Shown in pieces: positions 11,029 to 22,391 of a stretch of 64,000 nt of DNA (positions are counted from its first letter, which is position 1; each line of letters starts with the position of its first letter). The notes under the pieces were generated by a model. That model ran no database searches. It was given only the letters and a program-made list of their open reading frames with translations, and was not told the origin of the DNA. The translations under genes were made by a program, and so were the position numbers. This stretch comes from Cercospora beticola (taxonomy: Eukaryota > Ascomycota > Dothideomycetes > Mycosphaerellales > Mycosphaerellaceae), in the NCBI RefSeq assembly GCF_033473495.1, contig NC_088936.1, positions 5,146,001 to 5,210,000 of the forward strand. Direction: 5' to 3'.

Positions 11029-12766
11029 ATGCCTAGGAAGAAGAAGGCCAACTCAGCTGATGGGCTCCACTTCGTTGTCAGCAATGGGCCCAAACCTCCT
11101 TCGGATCCTGCCGTTCGGACGATAATCCGGAGACAGGCGATGAGAGATGTGGGAGTGGAGCGGAGAGTGAGAAATGCCGAAAAGAAGCTCGCGAAAACAG
11201 GTTCGATGCCGAAGAGTTGTATGCCTGAGCAGCTTGAACAACAGCTGGCTGTTCGTGGAGTGTGCAGTGTCTCTGCAGGCTCTATCGAGTCATCTGAGGG
11301 GACTCAAACCATTCCGGACGTCGTCTTTGAGGACGAATGGAAAATCAGCGAAGACTACGATTCCGAGCATTGGTTTCTTGCCCGCCACGATACGGAAGTT
11401 TTCTGCCCTTCGCCATTCATCCTTCCGGTGCCAATGACAGGCTACGAAGCTACACGATCTCGCTTTGGAGTTGACCTGAGCATGCTCGATCGCCTGACGA
11501 GTTTCAGCGTGGGGAAGACTACTATGGGACAGCTTGCGGAAGATCCTTTCAGGATTTACTCGCTTGTTGTGGATTCGGCGCCGGAGAGGACGGGGTCGTA
11601 TTTGGCGCTGGTTCCGAAACGTTATGGAGAGAGTAGGGTCTTGAGTGCCGTGACGGATTGTCTACTGGCGAAGGCCAATAGCACCTTGATGCCTTGTGTG
11701 GAGAATGAGGTTACGTCTTCGAAGCTTTATGCGAGGGCTTTGAATGTTTTGCAGAGGAGTATAGCGGATGACGGGAAGTGTCTGTTGAGTCGCTGCTCCC
11801 TAATTGAATGGTGGACATCATGCTGACATGGCACAGCGATTGATGCCGATCTGGTCTGCGCTGTGCAAATGATGACTTTGAACGAGGTAAAACAATTCAT
11901 GTTTTTCAGTACACACAACAGTTGACATGCATAGCTCCTTGATCCTTCGAGAATCGATGCTTACGCAAACCATGTGGCGGGAAGTACTCGGCTGATGGAA
12001 CATCGATCACCTCGTGCTTTCAAGGATGAATTTGAGAAGGCTTTGTTTCACAGTCACGTTGGACCGGTTGTGTCTGAGGCTTTGCATAATAATACACACT
12101 GTATGTGATCCTTACGCAGATGTGATTTGACACTGACTGGGTGCTGTAGGCTATTTAGCTGAGCCTGAATGGACAGCGCTGTACGAATCATTGGCTACCG
12201 CTACAGACAAGTTGACAGAACGGCACGAACTTGTGATTAGTGCTCGAAAACTTATATTTCCGCTCCCAGGTCTTTGGCACGACGTTAGCAAGGCGTTGAA
12301 ATCGCACCAAAACCTCCAGGAGTCAGTTCTTCTTCATCGATTGGAGCAACGATGCCGGGCATTGGACTCACAATACGCAATTTGGCGCGAGGCTTACAAG
12401 GAGTACTGCATGTCACGCTCTCTCGCAATCCCTACTGAGCAGGAAGTCAACATTCGGAGAGAGACGTACGGCCAGGCACTGGAGTCTCTTTTGATAGTCA
12501 AGATGCTGCTTGCAACTGTGATTTCAGATGCCAGTGTTGTTGCAGAAGAGATTCGGGTTCTGGCAAAGCAGATCATGGATTTGCAGAGACAGCCCGTCCC
12601 GAAGCACTCGTGGCTTTTCACGGGCCAGGAAGTTGGTGTAGCTCAGGTGGCTATTGCGACTTGTGATAATTTTCTCGAAGACCTCAGTCATCTACCTCCA
12701 GAGGAGCGTCTTTCCAAAATGCAGAGGCGATACATGTGCTGGAGTGGGATGTTGAGAGGTTCTTGA
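11029..12766 (+). CDS. Fungal transcription-factor-like protein without Zn cluster
   Basis: Four exons, 11029-11788, 11837-11886, 11935-12100 and 12150-12766, all joined by GT...AG introns of 48-49 nt, predict 530 residues. The N-terminus MPRKKK followed by FVVSNGPKPP and a basic Arg-rich stretch is the layout of fungal proteins that keep the fungal-specific transcription factor domain (PF11951-like) but lack the Zn2Cys6 cluster. The middle segment (SPFILPVPMTGYEATRSRFG) fits the domain start, and the rest is predicted helical. Whether it binds DNA is unknown. The gene ends 81 nt before the stop of the convergent MAPEG gene. Confidence 0.75.
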
Positions 12767-12847
12767 TGAGTATTGAAGATCGGACAAAGCTTGGAGTGGC
12801 CTGTTCCCTTCCTACACGGCTGGAGCTACTCGAGTACATGGGACTCC

Positions 12848-13385
12848 TCACTGCTTTTCCGCAAGCACACTACCTGCTTTCCAGAGCGCCATGATTGGAA
12901 GCGCGATACTCCAGCTATACGCCGCTGTTCTTGCCTGCAAAGCGGAAACATCAGTAAAACACCCACCAAGCAAGACATTGAAAACGAAAACTCACCAAAG
13001 CCAACACATCACTCTTCACACTCATGTACAATCCTAAATACACCACCCTCGCAGCAAAGAAGCCTCCAACCAGACTCCCCATTTCCTTCTCGGAGAGCTT
13101 GGCTTGCTGACCTGCAAGCACTGCGGCTGCGTATAAGGGAAAGACTTCCAAGGAGTTCAGATGTGCGCCTCGAGCGCGGACGAGATGGTGGTAGAGATCT
13201 TTGGGAAGGGAGGTTTTGAATGTTTCGAGGCTTGTGCGTGGCATGGCGTTGGATTGGGTGTTGCGTGTAGCGATCATGAGGCGAGTGAGGCCGTAGGCGT
13301 GGGGGACGAGAGCGAGGCCGAAGGCGAGGGGAATGCTGTGAAGGGTTGAAGAGGATGTTGTTGGTGTTGTTGAAGTTGAGGACAT
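12848..13385 (-). CDS. MAPEG-family membrane protein
   Basis: Two exons, 13385-12996 and 12934-12848, joined across a 61-nt intron that starts GTGAGT, give 158 residues. RARGAHLNSLEVFPLYAAAVLAG is the MAPEG family signature (glutathione S-transferase or eicosanoid-type integral membrane proteins). It is followed by AARVVYLGLYMS and, after splicing, a last helix ARTAAYSWSIALPIMALW. Four membrane segments are expected. The ATG at 13385 is preferred because the upstream in-frame extension is His/Gln-rich and unlike the family. The substrate is unknown. Confidence 0.85.
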
Positions 13386-14168
13386 CTTGGCAGTGTTGGG
13401 GTGGAGATGGGTGTAGTTTTGCTGTTGCTCGTGTTGATGACCGATGGTTGGGAGTTCAGGTTGTTCTTGGTAACTTGTGATGACCAAGATGCGATGATGA
13501 AGATGAAAGACCAAGACGTTGTGAAGGGCGTGATGCTGATTCATCTATATATCCGTCTCCTCGAGAGACGCATGTGGGATACCAATGTCGGTTTGTGGTA
13601 ATGATCAGCTGCCAAGAGATGAAGGTACATCAAGCTCCCGATTTGGACATTGGTGTTCTCTAAAGAATCATGCGTCGTGAGAAGCGTGCAGCACGATTGT
13701 TCCGAGAGTGATAGTCCGCTCTGGACACGAGCTGGGCCGCCAGTGCCGCCAGTGCTCCATTACAAGCCAAACTGTAGCATTGCCACGTTTGCCGAGGTGT
13801 GAACACGAGTCCAGAGGATACTTCCGTACGATCAATCCTGCGTACGGCCTCGAACAGGATAGCGCAGGAGGTTCATCGTTTTGCTATTACTGCACGTATC
13901 TCGTTCCGAGGTAGATTCTGTAAAATTATCTTGGCTCGAAGTCGATAGAGGTAAACTTTTCCGATGCAAGCTAAGCTGACTCCGATTCCTTAATGAAGAG
14001 GCGGCTCTGTATGAGGGAGATTGCTATAAAGTTGTATCCAGTGCTCTAGTTGCAAGCAGACTTATTAAACTGTCAGCATATCTTCGAGCTGGTCATGATG
14101 ATGTTAACAACAATGAAGTGGAGCTCACTCGGGCTTCCCCTATGCCTGCAAACATTGAGCGCTGGGTA
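13386..14168. other. Intergenic, no gene seen
   Basis: About 780 nt between the MAPEG start and the 3' end of the acyltransferase, both on the minus strand. No domain or splice pattern was found. It should include the MAPEG promoter and the acyltransferase 3' UTR. Confidence 0.45.
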
Positions 14169-15740
14169 TCAATTAGTCTCCAGCGCTTGCAACGCGTTCT
14201 CAATTCTGGCCCAAGCTGCAGTAGTAAGCTGCACTCCAGTCACCCAATAGTTTCCCGCAAGGTCTTTCCCAAGCACGACAATGACGTTCCTCGCCGCACT
14301 ATTCGACTGCATGGAAGCGGCATGGTGGTATACCATCGTTCCAGGAGGATTCGATCTCGTTTGCCCGCTCTCGCTAGATCGCACTATTGCAGGACTGAAA
14401 TCTACTGCTTCGAACAGATTCGCTCGTGTCCAGTTCGTAAAAGGCATGAGTAATGCGTTTGGGTCGCCCGATAAAATGTTTGGATCGACTCCTGGTTTTT
14501 TCTGATGCTGCTCGTGCAGTTCACGGAGAGCCGCCAGGACTTGATGCTCTGTGGCCTGTTCTAGTAAGGTTGCTCGGTTCTGTAGAGCAGCGGGTCCGAG
14601 CGGTCCTTGGACAAGATCGGCGCTCAGATAGGCACATGCTGCAACGGCCATGTTCTGGATGTAGACGCCTTTGCTGGCTTTGAGAGCTGGTAGTCGGAAT
14701 CGTGCGTTGAGTGCGTGGAGTATCGTCACTGGTCGAGGCTGTTTCAATGACGAGACGACTTGGTGTGCAAAGAAAGCTGTGAGGACGTCGCCTTCGCTGA
14801 CGAAAGGTGTGGACGAATTTCCTGTGCCGGCAGCTGATGTGGCAAGGCTCTGCTGTGCTTCGCTGTAGAGCCGAGACATCGCTTGAGCAGGAATGCACAC
14901 AGTGCGCGTCTCGACAGCAGTGTTCCATAATAAGTCCCAAGCGAAGCGTGCTCCGAACTTGATCATGCCGATTGCGCCCATTCTAAGCTTCCCCAGCGCA
15001 TATTCTTCTACCGTGGATGCTGGCGAGGATGCGGCTTCGGCAATGGCATCCGCGTGGGCGCCGATGCACTGCGGTACCTCTGCTTCACGCTCAGCGAGAA
15101 CCAGAGACCAGGCACGCACGAGAGCCTGCTGGCCCATGATGTCCATGAGAACATGAGGCCAAGAAAGTCCGACGGAAGTAGCGTCGCTGAAGGAGGTAAT
15201 GTGCATCGACAGCAAGGGCTTGTCCTTGTCGAGGAAGTCAGCCAGTGTTGTTGGCGCGCTTGGCCCAGCTGCGAATGATCGGAAGTCATCAGGGCCGACC
15301 TGGACTGAAGATGTCTTCGTCGCTTTCGGCAGTGTCCTTGCGAGCGGATGGTCCTCGATATTCAAGTCAAAACGTTGTTGTGAATAAGTGATAGCTGATC
15401 GCTCTGGAGTGAAGTTTCGAGGAGCGCAGATCTCCAGCCTGCTGTCTGTCTGTGATGCATGCGTCAGCTAGGCTTGTGCGGTTTTTCGAGCATGAATAGT
15501 TCGCACCCTCATTCGCAATCTGCCACCAATTTTGCGCCAGTCGCCAATCTTGAGCAGCGCTGTCAGCGCGTTGTGGAGTTTCGCAGGATCTAGGACATCA
15601 TTGAAGTGAAGTGTCCATGTCACCACAATTCCGCGCAAAGTCTTCGTATCGTCGAGCATAAAGAGCGGATAGACGACATCGTCACTGGCTGTTGAGGGCA
15701 TCTCCACGGATTGCGTTGCTGGTAATGCTTGTCCGGTCAT
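14169..15740 (-). CDS. BAHD/trichothecene-acyltransferase-like enzyme
   Basis: Two exons, 15740-15507 and 15449-14169, separated by a 57-nt intron (GTGCGA...CACAG with a GCTGAC branch site), predict 504 residues. The catalytic HxxxD motif is present as SWPHVLMDIMG at about residue 160. KIGGRLRMR near the N-terminus is the usual first core strand of this acyl-CoA transferase fold. The second signature (DFGWG in plants) is weak here, with NWTRANLFEAVDF in the corresponding region. Such enzymes acylate hydroxyl or amino groups of secondary metabolites. It lies 18 kb from the NRPS with unrelated genes between, so membership in that cluster is doubtful. Confidence 0.82.
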
Positions 15741-16104
15741 TCTCGTCGAAATATAACACTACGAACAACCCACGAGAGGCTGGCAGTGAGTTTCATATCC
15801 ATCCTCCACTCCGGCAGAGGAGCGGGAGTGCTGCAGTCTGGAGCCGAATCTCGTAGCTATGCGAGTACGCCCTGTCTGCCACACCTTGATTGGTTGTGAG
15901 ACCAGAAAGGGATACGCCATCATCGAGGAAATGAAGGAGGCGCTTCGGTCCGCGCTCCGAGGTCTAGCTCTACATAGGCCAAGCGTATAACTCTGCGCCA
16001 ATATGCGAGCTGATGAAGTATAATCCTGGCAAGCAATAGATAGGATGAGGCGGCACTTACAGAGACTCCCTGTAATGGTATAAGTGCTCTGCATGGTGGT
16101 AGAC
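15741..16104. other. Intergenic, no gene seen
   Basis: 364 nt between the acyltransferase start and the HET gene stop, both on the minus strand. Only short shadow frames are present. Confidence 0.5.
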
Positions 16105-18172
16105 TCACGACAATATGATCTGCTTCCGTTCCGCCTCTTTCATAAGTATCGTTTCAGCCTGGTCATACAAGTCCACAACGCCAACACGCTGCCATTCTCG
16201 TCGTTGATTCTGCTCGATCATAAGCGTCACAGTCTTCTGGCGTCCATGTAACGATTGCCCATTGCCAAGAACAAGAAATGTAAAGGCAGAGCCCATTCGC
16301 AGACCTGGCCAGCCTTGGGGGAAACAGGCGGACCTTTGCTGTCTTCGAAAATTTTGTGCCTTTGACTGCAGCGTGACCATATGGCGATTGTGTGTCTCCT
16401 GGGAGGTCGCGCAGCCATCGTTCAAACTGAATCTCGATCACTTGAGCTTCTATAATCAATTGAGAGGGTTCGGATGTAAGTTCCAGCCCAGACTTCTGGA
16501 GTGTTTTCGGGAAGGCCTCGTTGACCACGACCTGCGATGCTTGGAGCTCTGGATCATTTAACAAAATCTCCACATTGGGACTCGCAACCAGACTTCGCTC
16601 TCCTGTGTCCAAGTACGGATTGACAGCGCCTAGGGCATGCTCAAGTGGCTTGCCTGCGATGAAACCTGGTCTATAGTGTCCAGTCCACGACCAACTTGGA
16701 AATCCTGGTCGACGATCGCAGTCAAATGCCGTTTTCCAGCACAGAGCTGTCACGAAGCGGTCGAGAGAACTAGAGACCTCTTTGTTGCTACGAGGTAGGA
16801 TTGGAATGCCGGAGACTGTCAATAGCTCCGGATAGAGCATTTTGAACTGGTTGCGAAGTCCGGCAATCGCTTCTAGAATATCATCGTATTGCGTGAATCG
16901 GCGTTTGGTGTATTCTGCAATGTGGTTGTAGACGTGGTTGAGGCTGTCAGGTCTCTTTTGGGCAAGATTGGCGAAGACTTCGAATTCATTCCACCTGTGA
17001 AACTCAGCAGTCCCGTTGCCTCTGGACTGCGGCTGAGTCACAAGGGTGAGAGGGTCTATCGTTCCGTGGAGAGATTCAAGAGCATGCGCTGTCTTGCACT
17101 TGAAGTAGACTTGGTCCTTGAGCGCAACAACGCGTCGTACTGCAAGAGTTGCTTCCTGGTAGCACCAACCTCGTTCGCTGCATTCTGAGTTCTCGATCTC
17201 GTATCTGGGCGATGTAGGGCACAGCACGAATGGTAGGCCGCCCACTTGAAAGACCTTGCTCGAAGATCCGACTTGACTGGCCCTTGGCAAGCCGTCAAGA
17301 AAGTCAGGAGCAATGATAGTCAGGTCAGATCGCGTGTATATCTGATCCATCTGCTGTACTTGCTCCTTCCGCTTTGCTTTCTCGGGCGAGCCTTTGGAGA
17401 ACTGCTGACCCGGTGGCGGCTGTGGGATGCAGTAGTTGTCGATCCATAGGTACTTGTACCCGAGTTTGGTGGTCAAACTCATAGCATCGCTATACAGTGT
17501 GGGTGGTGCTACCAACGTCTGAGCCTTGATGTGGCGAGTCACATCGAAGTTGACAGATCGATTGACATAGCTCAGCGTCAAATATGGTTCGTCGCGTTCG
17601 CGCTCAAATATTCGGTGCGTGGTGCAGTCGATCAGCTTGATAGTCTTCATCGGTCGCTGGAAATTCGACCGGCAAGCAGGGTGATTGTCTTTGCAGGATT
17701 TGAGCTGTGCCTTGACAAATCCAAAGTCCATTCTACTATCAAGTAGGCGCGCAGAAAATGCAGTGACGCTCTTCGCAGACGGCACGGGACTTGCCCATCC
17801 TCGACCACGCACACAGTTGAAGAGCTGTTGACCATCCGCGTCGCCGACGTTGTCTGCCTCGACGACGGCGAACGACACCGGCTGAGCTGGGTCTCTCAGA
17901 CGCACTGTCGGCGGATCTTCGAATATCGTGCTGGTGTTGAAGGGGACGATATGGTATAGTGGCTCATCATCTAATGGATCGATATATTGAGGAACCTCTT
18001 CAATGCCAGCGAGAACAGCCAGATAAGTACAGACGCTGCAGCCGCGATTCCATGTGGATGGCCTGCCGAGCACATGGGTTTGTCTCGCTTGTGGTGTCGT
18101 ATCAAATCTGAGCTTTGCGCAGCGCGAGCAAATCATCGGTGTCCTGGCTGCCATGTCTTCCCATCGGATCAT
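16105..18172 (-). CDS. HET-domain protein (heterokaryon incompatibility)
   Basis: The first ATG in the long minus-strand frame is at 18172, with another at 18154. HET landmarks are clear: PYLTLSYV, LGYKYLWIDNYCIPQ, QMDQIYTRSDLTIIA and RGWCYQEATL. An N-terminal pair CSRCAKL...CSVCTYL is common in this family. After YLTLSYV the usual Trp-Gly is replaced by Asn-Arg. Near the C-terminus the conserved tail (LMIEQNQRREWQRVG) is in another frame. A 97-nt intron at 16237-16333 would join it and give 656 residues, though no clear branch site is seen, so a frameshift is possible. HET proteins trigger cell death after fusion of unlike hyphae. It is divergent to a TIR-like gene. Confidence 0.85.
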
Positions 18173-18713
18173 ATTCTTGAAGACAGTGTTCTCCCCAAGC
18201 TGACCTTTATACTCGCCATCGCTCGCTTGCAAGCTCAGCCTGCAGCTACGTAGGCAATATGTCTGCCGCTCTGCAATGCAAGACCCACCTGGGACAACAG
18301 AGCTTGAAGACAGAGCTTTCGAGTGATCGCGTCCTCCATCCGGGGCAATAGGAGATGAGAGTCTTGCGGGAAACAGGACGGTATTAGGACTGTGCTTGCG
18401 TATGTTTGCGTGCCGGCGATGGCCTCGGGATGGACTTCTTGCCCTATTCACCTCGGGCTTAAAAAGTCCTGGCTTCGGCTTAATATGGCCGGCCGCCCAC
18501 ACTCTAACGATCCTTCCGCATCCTTCCACATCCTTTTCCTCGTCAGCTCGTCTTCATTTATCTACACCCTAGTTCTACCGAGCAGCTGAAAGATCGAAAA
18601 TCTGCAGTCTCACAATGCAGCAAGACAGCAAGCATACAATTGCATCAGCCAGTCGCTGGTCAACCGCAGACCGAGTGAACAAGACCTACCGAGAAGTGGG
18701 GTGAAGAAGCAAA
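18173..18713. promoter_or_regulatory. Shared divergent promoter region, HET / TPR-ankyrin-TIR pair
   Basis: 541 nt separate the two start codons. The minus-strand frame stays open through 18529 but has no ATG, so an additional upstream exon for the HET gene cannot be excluded. No specific operator was recognised. Confidence 0.45.
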
Positions 18714-20483
18714 ATGTCGACACACGATACTGGCCTCAGTTCCGATTGGGATGTTCTTCTCCGCATTGGCCGTCAACATGCGCAGCATGGTGCCTGGGAG
18801 CAGGCTTCTCGAGCTCTTTATACCGCTCTGGAGAGATGCCAACAGTTGACAAACTCTGACGGGGATCTGAATGTCTGCATCATACTTCGAGAGATTGCAT
18901 CTGTGGAACGCGCGATGGGAAGGTACAGCAATGCTCTCGCTGTGCTGGAGCAGCTTCTCGCCAAATTGGGTAACACAGAGCAACTACGGCTCAAAGTTTT
19001 GGGAGAGTACGGTACAGTGCTTCGGTCGATGGGGCGATTAGAGGCCGCCCGTGATGCGTTCTCGCAGCAGTATGACATGGCTCTCCAGCTGAAAGCCGAG
19101 CAACAGAAGTGCCGTTCGATTGGAAACCTTGGAGTCATCAACTTCCAGCTCTGGCAACGCACGGGAGATGACATGCTCCTCTCCACTGCCTTCACCCAGC
19201 TTGAGGATCGTGTCGAATCTGCTCGGGCTCTACGACGGGTCTTCGCCACAGACTCAGCGAAAGACAGCAAGGTTGATTATGTTCTGACATTAGAAGCTGT
19301 TGGTCTTGCAAGGCTATCGCTCTGCCACGACGCTCGAGGATCCAAGTCGGAGGCGGTAGCGACAGCACTGCAATCGCTGGGGCTTGCCCGTGGACTCTCG
19401 GACCCTACAGTGGAAGCAATATCCCGTTTCTTCTATGGCCGAGCGCTGCTCAATGTTGACAAACGCACGGAAGCGCTTGCGCAGTTTGACTTGCCCAAAG
19501 CTTGTTCTCCTGCAGTGGCATTTTGCAAAGAGCCCTCCGAAGAGAATCATGTCTATCTCAAGGAGCTTCTAGACTGTGGTGCTGATATGGATACTCCAGA
19601 CGAGCACAGCTATACCGCATTGGACTATGCCGTATTCAACGGTGACCAGGATGCCATCGGCATTGTGGTCGAGTCGTTGCGCCAGCGCGCTCTCATACGC
19701 AAGGACAATCCGGAAGTTCAAGTTGCGGAACGCGTTCGAGAGGCAGAGCTGCGAACGGGTTATCGTGAGATTCTACAAGAAGGAATGCGACCACTCTTTC
19801 TTCGTCCCGATAACGACACACTTCAGCAAGTGCGTATAGCATACGCCGGTACCCATGAACGCTATGGGAAGACTGGACGATCATTCGATCCCCTCAAGTT
19901 TGTCAGATATCAGGACTTCCGCGACTTCCAGAAGTTTCCCCGGTCGAGCGATGGCATTACTCAGATCTTCAACGAGACTGCAAAGGAAATTCGACATGTC
20001 GTGTTCATCTCATACCGATGGGTCAATCGTGATCCTTGGGCAAAATTCCCTGATGATTCAGAGAACAGTCAGTACCGCAGGACTCTTGCCGCAGTGGACG
20101 ACTTTCTGGCAGCCAGTCCATCGATTGAGCCGAAATCCCTGGGTATATGGATCGACTTTGCATGCATTGATCAGGACGATCCGATGCCCGGCATTGCTGC
20201 TCTGCCAATGCTGATTGCACAATGTGACGCACTTATCAGCCTTGTGGACGAAAGGTATTATGACCGTGCCTGGTGTTCTGTTGAAGTCATGATGATCCAT
20301 GCTCTGCGGAAAGCATACGGACTTCATGCGTGGTATGAGCACGTCGACGAGCCAGGAAACAGATATGTACTCCGAGCAGGACCAATCCAGGCCGAAATCG
20401 ATCCAAGCAAGAAGCAACTACGGTTCCAGAGCGACCTGGCACGCGTACAGTTCTTGCAGCGACAATGTCAATTGTTGTGTTGA
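18714..20483 (+). CDS. TPR-ankyrin-TIR-like protein
   Basis: A single open frame of 589 residues. Residues about 15-270 are helical repeats of TPR type (AWEQASRALYTALERC, MGRYSNALAVLEQLLAKL, MGRLEAARDAFSQQYDMAL). Residues about 283-325 look like one to two ankyrin repeats (LKELLDCGADMDTPDEHSYT, ALDYAVFNGDQDA). From about 425 comes a TIR-like module with HVVFISYRW, then GIWIDFACIDQDDP and RAWCSVEVM. The Trp-Cys-x-x-Glu motif sits where the NADase Glu lies in TIR enzymes, so NAD hydrolysis is possible but unproven. The end FLQRQCQLLC suits a natural stop. The layout, repeat sensor plus TIR effector, is that of an immune or allorecognition receptor lacking an NTPase. Confidence 0.78.
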   Translation: MSTHDTGLSSDWDVLLRIGRQHAQHGAWEQASRALYTALERCQQLTNSDGDLNVCIILREIASVERAMGRYSNALAVLEQLLAKLGNTEQLRLKVLGEYGTVLRSMGRLEAARDAFSQQYDMALQLKAEQQKCRSIGNLGVINFQLWQRTGDDMLLSTAFTQLEDRVESARALRRVFATDSAKDSKVDYVLTLEAVGLARLSLCHDARGSKSEAVATALQSLGLARGLSDPTVEAISRFFYGRALLNVDKRTEALAQFDLPKACSPAVAFCKEPSEENHVYLKELLDCGADMDTPDEHSYTALDYAVFNGDQDAIGIVVESLRQRALIRKDNPEVQVAERVREAELRTGYREILQEGMRPLFLRPDNDTLQQVRIAYAGTHERYGKTGRSFDPLKFVRYQDFRDFQKFPRSSDGITQIFNETAKEIRHVVFISYRWVNRDPWAKFPDDSENSQYRRTLAAVDDFLAASPSIEPKSLGIWIDFACIDQDDPMPGIAALPMLIAQCDALISLVDERYYDRAWCSVEVMMIHALRKAYGLHAWYEHVDEPGNRYVLRAGPIQAEIDPSKKQLRFQSDLARVQFLQRQCQLLC

Positions 20484-21581
20484 TCGATGCCACGAGGGAT
20501 GGTGTGAAAGATGAATGCCAAGCAATCGAGACTGGATGTGCCACACAAACCGAGCTGGCGCCACTGCTGCCATCGGCCTGGATTGAAGAGCATGCACTAT
20601 TCGGAGTCGCCATGATAGTCAAATGCCGGAGGCGACATGCGAGTCAAATGCCCGCTCATTCGAGCCAGATCTCCGGGTCAAGCACTCGAAAGAACAACTT
20701 GATTTGACGTAGGCACGTCGTCCAGAGACAGCGGGAGTCACATCAATAGGAGCTTTGTGCAGGCGGAATCGGTGATGCCTTCGGCGTTCGATCTTCGTCC
20801 ATTCCCTGTGCTACTTCAAACCCGAACGGCTGCAGGCTTCTTGCCTCTAGATCGTTCTGTGTCTGAGATCCAGGCGCCGGGACTGTCATTGTCTGTGGAA
20901 AGGGCATCATGAGGACCTCGAGATGTCAAAGTGACGATGGTGTAGATGCATTGCGGGCAGCGGGGCAGCGAGCTTTACTACTGCACACGCAGACAGTGAC
21001 GTTCAGATGTGCATGGATCAGCCTACGCACCCGCGCGGCCAGCTGAGATGTCATCTTTGTCATAGAGCATAGAGTGTCATGGACCGGTGTACGGACAGCC
21101 TCGCCTCCTCGTTCACATAGGATCTGCACAAACCAGCCATATGCAGACGGCGATCGCTCTCGGGACCGACTTTGAGAATGCCAAGATGCCTTGACTATAC
21201 ACATCAACGCCTTAGGCAGGACGAAGGATTGTACAACAAGGCAAAGGATCTGGCATCCGCAGCTATAGCCGCAGGCGGCGTGTGCTAAATCTAAACAGAA
21301 AGGCTGTATAACGATTTGGGCCACTCAGCTATGGCGTGAAGGCCCCACATCTCGCTGTTATTTCCGTGTGTGTGCAAGCGCGAGGCGCAGGGCAAGTGAT
21401 CGACACTACAGTATATTGTGTACGATCACACAGCCAAAACTTTCTTTGTTCGAGTATTTGACCTCGAACGACGCTATTCTGAGATGGCTCGATTTTCGAT
21501 CAGATTCCCCGAACGATGTCGCTGCCGAGTCGGTGGAAAAGTTCTTCGTCGACCGGAAGCCATACTTACAGACCGTCGACA
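20484..21581. other. 1.1-kb stretch with no recognised gene
   Basis: A minus-strand frame at 20926-21324 and several shorter ones are open but show no domain, signal peptide or splice pattern that I recognise. Confidence 0.4.
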
Positions 21582-22391
21582 ATGTTCCTGCTACTCATTC
21601 TGCTCGCTCTCGTCCAGTATTCGATGGCTCAAGCGTCTTCTGCGACTTGCTACACTCCAAGCGGGAATATCTCAGCCGGTGATCGTCCTTGCAATTCTTC
21701 TGCCGAAGTATCAGCATGCTGTGCGCCAGACGCGCTATGCTTGAGCAGTGGCCTCTGCTTCCGCTCGAACCGTCTGTCGCGGGGCAGCTGCACAGATCGG
21801 AGCTGGGGTGACAACTGTGCTGCATACTGTCGAGATGCCAATCCAGGAGGGGGTATGCCGATCTCAGCCTGCGATGTTGCAGGCAACTTTGCGTGCGACA
21901 TTGCCCCACAGGCTTCTCGGGCCTGTGCCAACGGCAACACTTTCAAGATCAATGAACCATTTGCTATCATGCTTCGGCCTGAGCAGACATTGCAATTGGG
22001 CTATACTGGAGGCTTAGAAGTCTTTCCGAGCAGTAATCTTACGTCAAACATCACATCGAATGCCACAGCGAGCACGCGCCCTCCGGGTTCGGGTCCTCCT
22101 CCTGCTGTCATACAGCAGTGGTGTTCAGGATTATCCAGCAAGAAGTACACGGCTGGAGCAATGGCAGGCGTAGGAGCTGGAGTTGGGATACCTCTTCTGC
22201 TAGCACTCGTCGCAGCGCTGTGGTATATCAAAAAGCTACGAGGACAGCAGCAGCAGCGTTTCGTAGACCCTGCACCGCAATACGTGCAAGAGACTGCAAT
22301 TGAACCGGGATATGAAGACAATAAGCCATACAAGGCAGAAGCTCACCCCTATGAGATGGGCACCGAAGATGGGAGGAGAGAGTTAGAGTAG
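21582..22391 (+). CDS. Cysteine-rich type I membrane protein
   Basis: 269 residues from the ATG at 21582. It starts with a signal peptide (MFLLLILLALVQYSMA), then a Cys-rich ectodomain of about 80 residues with the run SACCAPDALCLSSGLC and further Cys pairs. A Ser/Thr/Asn-rich stalk with several N-x-S/T sites follows. A single membrane helix lies at about 206-226 (GAGVGIPLLLALVAALWYI), and the short charged cytosolic tail contains Tyr and Pro. This layout is common among fungal surface proteins of unknown function. I do not assign a role. The upstream in-frame extension from 21516 lacks a signal sequence, so this start is preferred. Confidence 0.8.
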   Translation: MFLLLILLALVQYSMAQASSATCYTPSGNISAGDRPCNSSAEVSACCAPDALCLSSGLCFRSNRLSRGSCTDRSWGDNCAAYCRDANPGGGMPISACDVAGNFACDIAPQASRACANGNTFKINEPFAIMLRPEQTLQLGYTGGLEVFPSSNLTSNITSNATASTRPPGSGPPPAVIQQWCSGLSSKKYTAGAMAGVGAGVGIPLLLALVAALWYIKKLRGQQQQRFVDPAPQYVQETAIEPGYEDNKPYKAEAHPYEMGTEDGRRELE

